DNA of 64,000 nt from an uncultured Tateyamaria sp. (GTDB taxonomy: Bacteria > Pseudomonadota > Alphaproteobacteria > Rhodobacterales > Rhodobacteraceae), in assembly GCA_947501275.1 (NCBI GenBank), contig CANMVD010000010.1:1-64000 (forward strand). The letters run 5' to 3'. The position numbers and the translations under genes are program-made. Below, piece by piece: positions 37,198 through 46,221 of the stretch; the first letter of the stretch is position 1; each line of letters starts with the position of its first letter. A model generated the notes under the pieces. It was not told where the DNA came from. It ran no database searches and saw nothing but the letters and a program-made list of their open reading frames with translations.

Positions 37198-37737
37198 CTA
37201 AGCGCCTTCGAACGTGCACAGGGCTGTGACGTCCATACCCATTTTTTCCAGACGTGCTCGTCCGCCCAAATCGGGCAAGTCGATCACAAAGGCGCAGGAC
37301 ACGATCTCGCCGCCCAATCGCTCTACCAACTTGATTCCCGCCTCAGCCGTGCCGCCAGTGGCCAGCAAATCGTCAACGACAAGAATCTTCTCGCCAGCGG
37401 TGATGGCATCGTCATGGACTTCGACCACCGCCTCTCCGTATTCGAGAGTGTAGGCTTCGCTGATGGTTGCGCCCGGCAGTTTGCCCTTTTTCCGGATCGG
37501 GACAAAACCGACAGACAGCTGGTGTGCAATGGCACCGCCCAGAATAAACCCGCGTGCTTCGAGCCCGACAACCTTGTCGATCTCCATGCCTGCATAGGGG
37601 TGCAACATCTGATCGACGGCCATACGGAACCCGCGCGGATCCGCAAACAGCGTTGTCACGTCGCGGAACATGATCCCTTCGTGCGGGAAATCGACAATGG
37701 TGCGGATATAGTCCCGCACGGTTTTGGTCGCTGGCAT
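37198..37737 (-). CDS. apt: adenine phosphoribosyltransferase
   Basis: A 179-residue purine-salvage enzyme that makes AMP from adenine and PRPP. The PRPP-binding motif [16 protein letters not shown] is intact, with [15 protein letters not shown] and [12 protein letters not shown]. Two adjacent ATGs occur (37740, 37737); GGAG lies seven bases before the second, which I use. The ORF extends upstream to 37911 but that part has no similarity. Divergent from the DsbA-like gene. Confidence 0.93.
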   Translation of the reverse strand: MPATKTVRDYIRTIVDFPHEGIMFRDVTTLFADPRGFRMAVDQMLHPYAGMEIDKVVGLEARGFILGGAIAHQLSVGFVPIRKKGKLPGATISEAYTLEYGEAVVEVHDDAITAGEKILVVDDLLATGGTAEAGIKLVERLGGEIVSCAFVIDLPDLGGRARLEKMGMDVTALCTFEGA

Positions 37738-37807
37738 CATGTGGCTCCGTGTCTTATCTCGGGTCATGTGATCGGATGCGGGCGGTGAACGCAAGGAGAT
37801 TGGCCAC

Positions 37808-38518
37808 GTGAAGCGACGGGATCTGATTGTTGGTGGCGGTCTGGTCGCCTTGGCGGCGGGGTGGCAGGTTTTTGGCGTGCGCAAACCTGAACTGACCTTT
37901 CGTGCGATCAAGGACGCGCCGGGATGGCATTTTGGGCAAATCGGTTCCGTGTCCAGTGCATCGGGCGCGGACCTGATGACAATTGGATTATCGGACGGCT
38001 CGGCCCCTCTGGGCAGCGCGGAGCTTGAGGAGGTCGTGCACCGTGACGCCCTGAGTGGGGCTGTTCCGGTCGCGGTGTTCTCGGATTTCTTTTGCCCTTA
38101 TTGCCGGGTGCTTATCTCGCGTCTGGCCTTGCGATCCGCAACACCGCGCATTGCGATCAGTTGGCATGAATTGCCGTTGTTGGGGCCGGGGTCTGTTCTG
38201 GTGGCCAAATCCGCAGAAGCGGCTGCGCTGCAAGGGGGGTACGACTTGTTTTACACGGCGTTGAGCGCTGCGGGATTTCGGCCAAGCCCCGCGTGGATGG
38301 CTGCCATCGCCACTCAGGCAGGCCTCGACGGTGCACAGTTTCAACGCGATCTCAATGGCCCAGAGGTTGCTGCGCGACTAATGGCTTCTGCACGTGCAGC
38401 CAAGACACTCGGGATCATTGGCACGCCGGGCCTTGTAGTGGGGCGTCGCGCCGTGCTTGGCGCGTTGGAACGCGACCAGATGGAGCGGTTGTTCGAGCAA
38501 ACAGAGCCTCTGGCGTAG
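37808..38518 (+). CDS. DsbA-family thiol-disulfide oxidoreductase
   Basis: A 236-residue exported thioredoxin-fold protein. The redox motif CPYC is in [10 protein letters not shown] and the cis-proline loop in GTPGLVVG. The N-terminus [19 protein letters not shown] has a twin-arginine pair and could be a Tat signal or an anchor. Compared with E. coli DsbA it belongs to the DsbA-like/thiol oxidase group (helical insert ~100-170). Its partner is not encoded nearby. Confidence 0.85.
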   Translation: MKRRDLIVGGGLVALAAGWQVFGVRKPELTFRAIKDAPGWHFGQIGSVSSASGADLMTIGLSDGSAPLGSAELEEVVHRDALSGAVPVAVFSDFFCPYCRVLISRLALRSATPRIAISWHELPLLGPGSVLVAKSAEAAALQGGYDLFYTALSAAGFRPSPAWMAAIATQAGLDGAQFQRDLNGPEVAARLMASARAAKTLGIIGTPGLVVGRRAVLGALERDQMERLFEQTEPLA

Positions 38519-38543
38519 CCGGGCGGACAGTGCCCACACGCCT

Positions 38544-39002
38544 TCACAGGAAGGGTTTGCTCACCATGAGCCAGAACACAGCGATGAGGGCCGCAAATGC
38601 AGGCCAGCCCAACAGGAACCAAATGCGATAGGCGCGAAACACTTCAGGTGCGATCCTGTCAGTATCGCGGGTCAGGTCGCGCACACGCAGTTGCAAAACC
38701 ACCACCGGGACCCAGCAGCAAAACGCCAGTGCATAAAGCAGATAGGTCGCCAATAGCCACGTGGCCATCAGATCATGGCCCTGCAACCAGATCAACCAAA
38801 GCCCGGTTGCCGGTTGGATGATCCCGGCGGGCGTGGTGAACAGCCAGTCTGCAATCACCACGCCAGACGCTGTTGAATGGATCACGCGTGCATCCCGGCT
38901 GCGCATGGCCCACACCATCTGAAACGCGGTGCCAATGCCGGTGCCAAACAAGACGGTCGAACTAAGGATGTGCATCCATTTGGCCAGCAGATAGGGATCC
39001 AT
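38544..39002 (-). CDS. DUF2269-family membrane protein
   Basis: A 152-residue protein with four predicted membrane helices and the typical start MDPYLLAKWMHILSSTVLFG and HSTASGVVIADWLFTTPAG. The DUF2269 function is not known. The start at 39002 lies 2 bases beyond the stop of the upstream SDR-DoxX gene; the longer frame (to 39176) overlaps that gene and is shadow. It is last of mtnP, SDR-DoxX, DUF2269. Confidence 0.8.
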   Translation of the reverse strand: MDPYLLAKWMHILSSTVLFGTGIGTAFQMVWAMRSRDARVIHSTASGVVIADWLFTTPAGIIQPATGLWLIWLQGHDLMATWLLATYLLYALAFCCWVPVVVLQLRVRDLTRDTDRIAPEVFRAYRIWFLLGWPAFAALIAVFWLMVSKPFL

Positions 39003-39004
39003 GA

Positions 39005-40288
39005 TTACCGCTCCCGCTCCAACACCATCCACATGGCGATAAGGGCAATGACCGGCAGGTTCTTGAGCAAACCACCCAAAGGCAGAAGCCACAGAACGGG
39101 TGCCATCAGGGTGAAGGCGACCGTATAGCCCACCACGATCCCAATCTGCATCCACCCGATCAGCGCCGGTCGCCAACCTCGCAACAAAGCGACGGCGATT
39201 CCAAGATCCAGCACCCCTCCGCCACGTGCCATTGCGATCAGAACACCATCCGGCAGCGGGCTGTCAGGGATCAGCGGCAGAAAGGATGACGCAGGCAGGA
39301 ACAGCCCAATCAGGCCGGATATCAACCACATGGCCGCAAGGATCAGGCGCACAACGGGGCGCAGAAGGTAAAGGCGCGCATGCCACAGATCCTGTGTGCC
39401 TGCCGGATGTGCCATGACAAAGTCGCTCACACCACGCGCGGCAGGTGCATCTGACAGACCCTTATCGAGAGGCGCGTGCACGCCCTGCACCAATTGCGTC
39501 ACGGACGTGCGCGAAATGGGACCAAGCCGCAGCAGATCTCCGACTGCGCCCAGCGTCTGCGCGATCCCAAGGGGCAGTCGCAGCACGGGCACAGGCGCAC
39601 CACCCATCCATCGGCGCAAGAGTTGCAAGAGCGCCGCTTGGCTGATGTCCTCGGGGCCACCCACAAGCAGTGGCTGCATTTGAGGGGGATGGGTGAGGCA
39701 ATGCGCGACAATTGCTGCGAGATCTTCAGCATGAATGGGGTTGAAGCGTTGAGTGCCATCCCCGACCACGGGCGTGCACAGCGGTAATGCAGAAAGCGCA
39801 CGTGCCAAGGACGAGCCGCCGTATGAGGTCGCGACCAGAACAAGGCCGGGCCGTAATATGCTGATATGACGTGGAGTTATCGCTTCGCCTTCGCGCCGCC
39901 ACCGTCCAAATGCGGTCTCCGCCTCGATCCCGACTGCCGAGATAAGGACACCCTGCGCGCTGTCCCCGACGGCCGTATAGACGGCGCGGGGCGCGTCAAC
40001 ATGTACTGCCCGAAATGCAGCATCAGATCCCGTCAGCAACCCGGCGGCGTTCACAACGTGGGTGCCGGGACTGATGTGATTTGCCCAGAATGCGGGATCA
40101 TGACACGCGGGGGCACACAGGTCCGCCTGTAGCGTGTCAAATCCCATATGAGACAGCGCCCGCGTGTTGCGGGCATGGGCGATCACATGCCAGCCAGCGC
40201 GGCGCAGATGAAAGGCGATGTGACGCCCAATAAACCCGTCAGCCCCCAAAATGAGGACTGTTTTGTCTGGTGCATCTGCGGCGCTCAA
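39005..40288 (-). CDS. NAD(P)-binding SDR fused to a DoxX-like membrane domain
   Basis: A 427-residue fusion. Residues ~1-290 are an extended/atypical SDR (Rossmann motif GADGFIGRHIAFHLRRAG) like NDUFA9-type proteins. Residues ~300-427 hold four hydrophobic segments of DoxX-like type (LILAAMWLISGLIGLFLP, AMARGGGVLDLGIAVALL). The start is TTG at 40288 in a TTGA overlap with the mtnP stop; no ATG occurs for another 47 codons. Such fusions may act on membrane quinones or lipids, but the substrate is unknown. Confidence 0.82.
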   Translation of the reverse strand: MSAADAPDKTVLILGADGFIGRHIAFHLRRAGWHVIAHARNTRALSHMGFDTLQADLCAPACHDPAFWANHISPGTHVVNAAGLLTGSDAAFRAVHVDAPRAVYTAVGDSAQGVLISAVGIEAETAFGRWRREGEAITPRHISILRPGLVLVATSYGGSSLARALSALPLCTPVVGDGTQRFNPIHAEDLAAIVAHCLTHPPQMQPLLVGGPEDISQAALLQLLRRWMGGAPVPVLRLPLGIAQTLGAVGDLLRLGPISRTSVTQLVQGVHAPLDKGLSDAPAARGVSDFVMAHPAGTQDLWHARLYLLRPVVRLILAAMWLISGLIGLFLPASSFLPLIPDSPLPDGVLIAMARGGGVLDLGIAVALLRGWRPALIGWMQIGIVVGYTVAFTLMAPVLWLLPLGGLLKNLPVIALIAMWMVLERER

Positions 40289-41157
40289 AGCATCCGGCCA
40301 GCCACGGCGTCCAGTTTGATCATCAAGGCCGGATCGCGGTTGTCTGGCTGGGTCAGAATGGCAAATTCCAACGCGCGATCACAGCCATGCGGGCAAGGCG
40401 CGCGTTCGGGAGTGAGCAGCGCGGGCAGGCGTTTCACAAGGTCACGTCCCTTGTCGGCGTTGCCCATAAGTGTCTGAATGATTTGTGTAACATCGACCTC
40501 ACCGTGATCGGGGTGCCAACTGTCATAATCGGTGATCATGGCGACGGAGGCATAGCACAACTCGGCCTCGCGGGCGAGCTTGGCCTCGGGCATGTTGGTC
40601 ATTCCGATCACATCTGCGCCCCAGCTTTCGCGGTACATTTTGGATTCGGCCAGAGTGGAGAATTGTGGCCCCTCCATCGCCAGATATGTCCCGCCGCGAT
40701 GTACGGTAATTCCAGCGTCCCGAGCCGCGGTTTCGCAGGCCTCGGACAGGCGCGGACAGGTGGGGTGCGCCACGCTGACATGTGCGACACAGCCGGTCCC
40801 AAAGAACGATTTATCCCGCGCAAAGGTGCGATCAATGAATTGGTCTACAATGACAAAATCCCCGGGGGCCATTTCCTCGCGAAATGAGCCACAGGCCGAA
40901 ACGGATATCACATCCGTGACCCCGAGCCGTTTGAGCGCGTCGATATTGGCGCGGTAGGGTACGGTGGTTGGTGAATGCACATGCCCCCGCCCGTGACGGG
41001 GCAGAAACGCCATTGCGACCCCGTCCAAAGTGCCTGTCAGGATCTGGTCAGACGGCGCGCCCCACGGGCTGTCCACGGTGGTCCATTCGGCCCCTTGAAG
41101 CCCGTCGATGTCATAGATGCCTGAGCCGCCAATCACGGCAATTTTGGTGTCGGTCAT
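40285..41157 (-). CDS. mtnP: S-methyl-5'-thioadenosine phosphorylase
   Basis: A 290-residue purine nucleoside phosphorylase family protein that cleaves methylthioadenosine to adenine and methylthioribose-1-phosphate. It shows the start IAVIGGSGIY, the phosphate loop (RHGRGHVHSPT), SVSACGSF and the signature YLAMEGPQFSTLAESKMY. It releases adenine, which apt 2.5 kb away could recycle; this link is inference. Its stop overlaps the SDR-DoxX start. Confidence 0.93.
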   Translation of the reverse strand: MTDTKIAVIGGSGIYDIDGLQGAEWTTVDSPWGAPSDQILTGTLDGVAMAFLPRHGRGHVHSPTTVPYRANIDALKRLGVTDVISVSACGSFREEMAPGDFVIVDQFIDRTFARDKSFFGTGCVAHVSVAHPTCPRLSEACETAARDAGITVHRGGTYLAMEGPQFSTLAESKMYRESWGADVIGMTNMPEAKLAREAELCYASVAMITDYDSWHPDHGEVDVTQIIQTLMGNADKGRDLVKRLPALLTPERAPCPHGCDRALEFAILTQPDNRDPALMIKLDAVAGRML

Positions 41158-41295
41158 TGGGGCCTCTTACAGAAAAATCTCGTACGGGATGCAAGCTGCG
41201 AAAGGCCGGTCACACCCCGTGCACAAGGCGTACACAACCTCAGCACAGGGTGTACAGCCCCACCGAGCGCTCTGATGGCCAGATGCGCAACAGTT

Positions 41296-43182
41296 TCAGT
41301 CGCGCCGGATGATTCCGGTGATGGCAGCAGCGCCCAAAGCGGTGACGATCCAGCCCATTACGCTAAGCACCCAGCGACCCCACCACAGATGCCAGCCCCA
41401 AGGGCCACGTGTTGTAGAGGGTGCCCACGCATCCGTTTGTCCAAAGTCGATAATCGGGATGACCACATCAAAGCCATAAGCGTAGCGGTTGAAGGATTCC
41501 CAATCGCGCCCGGGTGCAATGGTTTGCCAGTCGGGCAGGGTTAGGTCTTGGGCGTCCTTTGGCAGTCTGTCCCCGGCCCAGACGGCTGCGGGGTGCGGAT
41601 CGGTGCTGGCCAATGCGCTCCAGTAGTCTGTGACAATCACGGGGGCGGCGTTGGGGGCAAAGCTGCCTTCCTCCCACGCGAAATGGGCGGGGATGATGGT
41701 GCAGATGATCAAAAAGGCGAGCGCGGCGACGCTGTTGAACGGGTAGTGACCGTAGCCGACCACAAGACGCACCAAAGTGTCCCAGAACCACGCCCACAGA
41801 TTGAGGGGCAGGGCCAGGATCGGGTTGGTTTTGCGCCGTTGCGCCCGTGCACTGGCGCGACGCAACCGCTCGCGGGTGAAGAGCACCCGTCGCGCGTCCT
41901 CGTCATGGCCGGTGTCGTTGAGGAACTTGGCGTATTGCGAATAGGGCTGGGGGCGGAATTCGCCATCAAAATAGCTGCCGCTTTCCAGCCAATCCATGCG
42001 GGCTGGCGAGGTAGAGACGGTGCCCTTGATCCGGTCGTAGGTGAAGCCATCCAGAAAGAGTGCTTCGCGGTCAGGCCAATTGTCGGGGTGGTCATCAAGT
42101 TCCGCCACATGCGCCCCATTGAGACTGACCGCACCGGAGATGTGTTCGACCTTTTTCCAGACAAAGGAATGCTCGACGCGCATGGCCTTGCCATTGAAGG
42201 CATGGCCAGTGACGTTTTGGATCTGTATTTTCTCGCAAGTGAGGCGACCCGAGATACGCGACCCTGCGAGGAGGATTTCGCCGGTGCTGTTGCAGCCGTC
42301 GAGGCGGACCGCACCGAGGACCTTTGCGCCGCCCAAAGATAGGGACTGGCCAGAGTCCGTCGCGTTGAGTGTTGTTAGTTGGGCGTATAGTCCACCGATT
42401 GTGGCTCCGTTCAGCCGGATTTCTCCCGCACAATAGAACGGGGCTTTTATCTCACCTTGTTCAGCCGCCGTTCTTGGGTGCAACACCACGCCACTGGCTA
42501 TGTGTGCGTCTGAAGCAGAAATCGCATACAGGCCGGAAGTGGTTATTTCTGCGCCTTCCAGTCCCAAAAGTCCGCCGATGTTTGCCCCATCCAGTGAGAT
42601 CGTGCCGGACGCATTCACACTGCGAAAAAAAACGTGACCTTCGATCTTGGCCGATTGAGCCGTTAGAGCGGTTTGATCGGAAGGTGCAAAATTTGCTCCC
42701 TCACAAGCAAGCTGGCCACCGATAGTCGCACTATGCAGATTTATTGTTCCTTGGGTGTTGGTGTCTCGTAGAAAGACACCGCCTTCGAATGTCGCGCCTT
42801 GCCCAAACCACGTTTTTAACGTGCTTCCAGACAGGCTAATCATCTTGAAATGAGTTTGCATGCTATCGAAATTGCTTTGAAACAGGCAATTTTCCAGTTG
42901 CGTAGCGCCATGGGCCGTCGCGTAGTCGACGTTCAATTTGTCGATGATGCAGCCACCGATCAAATAGACACCCTGAATATCCATCTCGCAGTCTTCGCAG
43001 CCACCGAGTATTAGATAACGCAAGATTTCTGCTCTGACGTTCCGGCAGGCGCTCGGCTCGGTTGGACACGTGCCGTCCCCCAATTCGCATGGCTCACCCG
43101 CTTTGCACGCTTCGATCAGCTGGGTTTCGGCGGCGGTGGGCTCCAGCGCCAAGACGTCTGCATATGTCCGAATGATCGCCAT
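41296..43182 (-). CDS. membrane-anchored beta-helix repeat protein, function unknown
   Basis: A 628-residue protein I cannot assign. The N-terminal ~80 residues are Cys-rich (Cys26, 32, 39, 46, 62, 65, 78). From ~90 to ~345 runs a series of loosely conserved repeats (ISLDGANIGGLLGLEGAEI, INLHSATIGGQLACEGANF, IRLNGATIGGLYAQ, ILLAGSRISGRLTCEK) of a right-handed beta-helix, pentapeptide-like kind. Then come a charged helix (TRERLRRASARAQRRK) and two to three membrane segments at 450-500 and near the C-terminus. It resembles proteins annotated only as membrane-associated in actinobacteria and alphaproteobacteria. Divergent from sulP. Confidence 0.7.
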   Translation of the reverse strand: MAIIRTYADVLALEPTAAETQLIEACKAGEPCELGDGTCPTEPSACRNVRAEILRYLILGGCEDCEMDIQGVYLIGGCIIDKLNVDYATAHGATQLENCLFQSNFDSMQTHFKMISLSGSTLKTWFGQGATFEGGVFLRDTNTQGTINLHSATIGGQLACEGANFAPSDQTALTAQSAKIEGHVFFRSVNASGTISLDGANIGGLLGLEGAEITTSGLYAISASDAHIASGVVLHPRTAAEQGEIKAPFYCAGEIRLNGATIGGLYAQLTTLNATDSGQSLSLGGAKVLGAVRLDGCNSTGEILLAGSRISGRLTCEKIQIQNVTGHAFNGKAMRVEHSFVWKKVEHISGAVSLNGAHVAELDDHPDNWPDREALFLDGFTYDRIKGTVSTSPARMDWLESGSYFDGEFRPQPYSQYAKFLNDTGHDEDARRVLFTRERLRRASARAQRRKTNPILALPLNLWAWFWDTLVRLVVGYGHYPFNSVAALAFLIICTIIPAHFAWEEGSFAPNAAPVIVTDYWSALASTDPHPAAVWAGDRLPKDAQDLTLPDWQTIAPGRDWESFNRYAYGFDVVIPIIDFGQTDAWAPSTTRGPWGWHLWWGRWVLSVMGWIVTALGAAAITGIIRRD

Positions 43183-43387
43183 GTGGTCTCCGGCGTGATG
43201 CGCGTTCGCGTCAATTTAGCGGGTCTTGCCCTTTTGTTAACCCTGATCTGCGATGTGAGCCGCAAAGGCGTGACTTTTTTGATGTGTGGGCCACGGGATT
43301 GACTGTGCGGTCATGTCCCCATGGTCATTTCAAAAACGATCCGTTAGACGGCGCGCAACAGCCGACATTAGAGCAGACGGAGCCTTC

Positions 43388-45019
43388 ATGGCCTTTTTCG
43401 ACTTTTCAAACATGAGCAGGAAGACCCGATTCGGGGACTTTTCGATTGCACCGGGGGACGTGAAGCTGACACCGGGCCAGATCAAAACCGAGCTTTTGTC
43501 CGGTTTGACGGTGGCTTTGGCCCTTGTGCCCGAGGCGGTGGCCTTTGCTTTTGTTGCCGGGGTCCATCCGTTGGTGGGGCTTTATGCGGCCTTTATGGTG
43601 GGTCTGATCACCGCGATTTTCGGCGGTCGTCCCGGCATGATTTCGGGGGCGACGGGGGCTTTGGCGGTTGTCATGGTAGCCTTGGTCGCCCAGCACGGTG
43701 TCGAGTATCTGTTCGCCACTGTCGTTTTGATGGGACTGTTGCAGATTTTTGCAGGGGTGATGCAGTGGGGCAAGTTCATTCGCCTTGTGCCGCATCCTGT
43801 GATGCTGGGTTTTGTGAATGGTCTTGCGATTGTGATTTTCCTAGCGCAATTGACCCAGTTCAAGGTGCCCGGGACGGCTGAGGCGTCCGGGCATGGCATG
43901 GCTGGGGGTGAGTGGCTGTCGGGCACGCCGCTTTATATGATGTTGGGCCTTGTGGCGCTCACGATGGCGATCATATGGGCAGCACCGCGCATCACCCGCG
44001 CCATTCCGGCCCCTTTGGCGGGTATCGGGATCGTGGCGGCGATTGTCATCGGTTTTGGTCTGGATGTGCCACGCGTGGGCGATTTGGCCAGCATTGAAGG
44101 GGGCCTGCCCCCGTTCCATATCCCGGCGGTGCCCCTAACGTGGGAAACGTTGCAGATCATCTTGCCATATGCGGTGATTTTGGCTGCAATTGGCTTGATC
44201 GAAAGTCTTCTGACGCTCAATCTGGTGGGCGATCTGACCAATCAACGGGGTGGGGCGTCGCAGGAATGTATCGCCCAAGGTGTGGCCAACACTGCGACCG
44301 GGTTTTTTGGTGGCATGGGCGGTTGTGCGATGATTGGTCAGTCGATGATCAACGTGAAATCAGGTGGGCGCACCCGGATTGCGGGGGTCGCTGCTGCGCT
44401 GTTCTTGCTGGCATTTATCCTCGTGGGGTCGGGCATTATTGAGCTGATCCCACTGGCGGCATTGGTCGGTGTGATGTTCATGGTCGTGATCGGGACGTTT
44501 GCATGGAACAGTCTCAAGATCCTGCGCAAAGTACCAATGACAGATGCGTTTGTGATTGTGCTGGTGACGGCAGTGACTGTCATGGAAGACTTGGCCGTCG
44601 CGGTCATTGTTGGTGTGATTGTGTCGGCGTTGGCCTATGCGTGGAACAATGCGCGCCGTATTCATGCCAAGACCTATGAGACGCCGGAAGGCGCTCGGGT
44701 GTATCAGGTGCAGGGTCCGTTGTTCTTTGGCTCGGCCTCGGGCTTTGTTGAATTGTTCCAAGTGGATTCTGACCCCAAAGAGGTCATCATCGATTTTGCC
44801 GACAGCCGGGTCGTGGACCAGTCAGCCCTGCAGGCGATTGAAGCCGTGGCGCAGAAATACGAAGCCACCAGCAAGCGAGTGCAGCTGCGCCACTTGACGC
44901 GGGATTGCCACACGTTGCTGACCAATGCGGGCCACCTGATGGTCGACAGTGACGATGACCCCGATTACGAGATTGCGACGGATTATGGTGTGCGTACCGG
45001 TATCCTGGGCGGGCACTAA
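43388..45019 (+). CDS. SulP-family anion transporter with STAS domain
   Basis: A 543-residue SLC26/SulP transporter with 10 or more membrane segments (first motif LTVALALVPEAVAFAFVAGV) and a C-terminal STAS domain (~440-543; VIIDFADSRVVDQSALQAIE). Family members carry sulfate, bicarbonate or dicarboxylates; the ion is not evident. The start at 43388 (MAFFDFSNM) is preferred over the longer ORF; a further Met nine residues on is possible. It ends in a strong bidirectional terminator. Confidence 0.88.
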   Translation: MAFFDFSNMSRKTRFGDFSIAPGDVKLTPGQIKTELLSGLTVALALVPEAVAFAFVAGVHPLVGLYAAFMVGLITAIFGGRPGMISGATGALAVVMVALVAQHGVEYLFATVVLMGLLQIFAGVMQWGKFIRLVPHPVMLGFVNGLAIVIFLAQLTQFKVPGTAEASGHGMAGGEWLSGTPLYMMLGLVALTMAIIWAAPRITRAIPAPLAGIGIVAAIVIGFGLDVPRVGDLASIEGGLPPFHIPAVPLTWETLQIILPYAVILAAIGLIESLLTLNLVGDLTNQRGGASQECIAQGVANTATGFFGGMGGCAMIGQSMINVKSGGRTRIAGVAAALFLLAFILVGSGIIELIPLAALVGVMFMVVIGTFAWNSLKILRKVPMTDAFVIVLVTAVTVMEDLAVAVIVGVIVSALAYAWNNARRIHAKTYETPEGARVYQVQGPLFFGSASGFVELFQVDSDPKEVIIDFADSRVVDQSALQAIEAVAQKYEATSKRVQLRHLTRDCHTLLTNAGHLMVDSDDDPDYEIATDYGVRTGILGGH

Positions 45020-45046
45020 GCCGCGAGCACTCACGTCGAGAAAACC

Positions 45047-45085
45047 AAACGGGCGGCACGGCTAACTGGCGTGCCGCCCCGTTTT
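45047..45085. terminator. bidirectional terminator, sulP / RTX array
   Basis: A 14-bp imperfect stem (AAACGGGCGGCACG at 45047-45060 against 45070-45084, one bulged base) with a 9-base loop. On the plus strand it is followed by TTTT, and on the minus strand by TTTGGTTTTC. It ends sulP and also lies 29 bases after the last RTX gene of the array on the other strand. Confidence 0.82.
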
Positions 45086-45113
45086 CATTTTGTGCCGGGT
45101 CGTAGGGCTTTGA

Positions 45114-46085
45114 TCAGAAAAGCTGATCAGGATCTGGAACAAACACCACTTCGACATTGTCAAAGCTGTCCACGCCGGTCAGCTCAATCGTGCCGCCGCC
45201 ATGGGTGACAACCACGTCGCCTGCGCCATTCACTTGGCTGGACACAGGGCCGCCGCCGATGAATTGCAGGACGTCTTCACTTGTGTCGAAGTCGGTGATC
45301 ACGTCTGCACCTTCGCTGCCAGTTTGATTGAAGACAAACGTGTCGGCATTGGCACCGCCGCTGAGTTTGTCATTGCCGGTGCCACCGATGACAACATCGT
45401 CGCCGCGCCCGCCTTTGAGGTTGTCATGGCCCGCGCCGCCGTCAACAGTGTCCTTGCCGTTCAGGCCGGAAATCCGGTCGCGTCCGCCGTCGCCTTCGAG
45501 CAGGTCGTTGCCGTTGTCGCCTTCGATCGTATCGCGGCCTTTGCCGCCACTGACATAGTCATGGCCTTCGCCCGCGATGACGCGGTCGTCGCCGCCCTCG
45601 CCATACACAAAGTCATCGCCGCCCGCGGAATAGAAATCGTCCTGATCGTCGCCAAGTTTGACGGTATCGTTGCCCTCAAAGCTGACCGGAGCGCTTTCGT
45701 AGATGAAATCCTGATTGTCCTGACCCAAGATGATCCAATCGAGGCCATAGACCAATTCGATCAGGGCAGGGCCTGCTGATGTACCGCCATCCGCTTCAAT
45801 CGCGGCCAGAACGTCTGCGACATCCACGGACAGTTTGGTCATTTCGACCCAAGCGCCGCTGGTGGGGTAAAATTCCAGTCTGGAAATTGTGCCACCTTGC
45901 AACTCACCCGAGCTGTCAAAGGTAAAGACGCCACTCATTGCAATAGAATCGCCACCATCATCCAGCAAGTCGATATAACGTTTGGTGGAATAGACCGCTT
46001 CGAACTGTTCAAACGTAGCATAGAAGATCTCAGCCAGTTCAAGCATGTGAATGCGGGGATTTTGTTTAACGTCTAGGCGAGCCAT
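45114..46085 (-). CDS. RTX array protein 1 (calcium-binding repeats)
   Basis: A 323-residue protein without a signal peptide, as for type I secreted proteins. Residues 1-~145 form the array's N-terminal domain in its most divergent form: GGTISRLEF, MTKLSVDVADVL, the LDW motif and FEGNDTVKL. Twelve RTX nonapeptides follow (for example IGGTGNDKL), one more than in its relatives, then a cap with ITDFDTSED and VVVTHGGGTIEL. It is the last gene of the run. Alone among the five it starts with a helical stretch (MARLDVKQ...ELAEIFYATFEQFE), suggesting different partner or substrate contacts. Function unknown. Confidence 0.8.
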   Translation of the reverse strand: MARLDVKQNPRIHMLELAEIFYATFEQFEAVYSTKRYIDLLDDGGDSIAMSGVFTFDSSGELQGGTISRLEFYPTSGAWVEMTKLSVDVADVLAAIEADGGTSAGPALIELVYGLDWIILGQDNQDFIYESAPVSFEGNDTVKLGDDQDDFYSAGGDDFVYGEGGDDRVIAGEGHDYVSGGKGRDTIEGDNGNDLLEGDGGRDRISGLNGKDTVDGGAGHDNLKGGRGDDVVIGGTGNDKLSGGANADTFVFNQTGSEGADVITDFDTSEDVLQFIGGGPVSSQVNGAGDVVVTHGGGTIELTGVDSFDNVEVVFVPDPDQLF

Positions 46086-46221
46086 GGCAGCGTTTGTCCT
46101 GTGTCAGTATTGTTGACGGAAACGCTTAATTTACTGCTATGGCGACAAAAGGCCGTGATTGTGGCCGCCTCGTGACGTCTGTTCCAGCGAACGCAGTGTG
46201 GGGCAGGGCAGTCAGAGGCGA

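Noticed and set aside
39003-39176. Longer start for the DUF2269 gene
   Set aside because: The added 58 residues lie within the SDR-DoxX coding region and have no family similarity.
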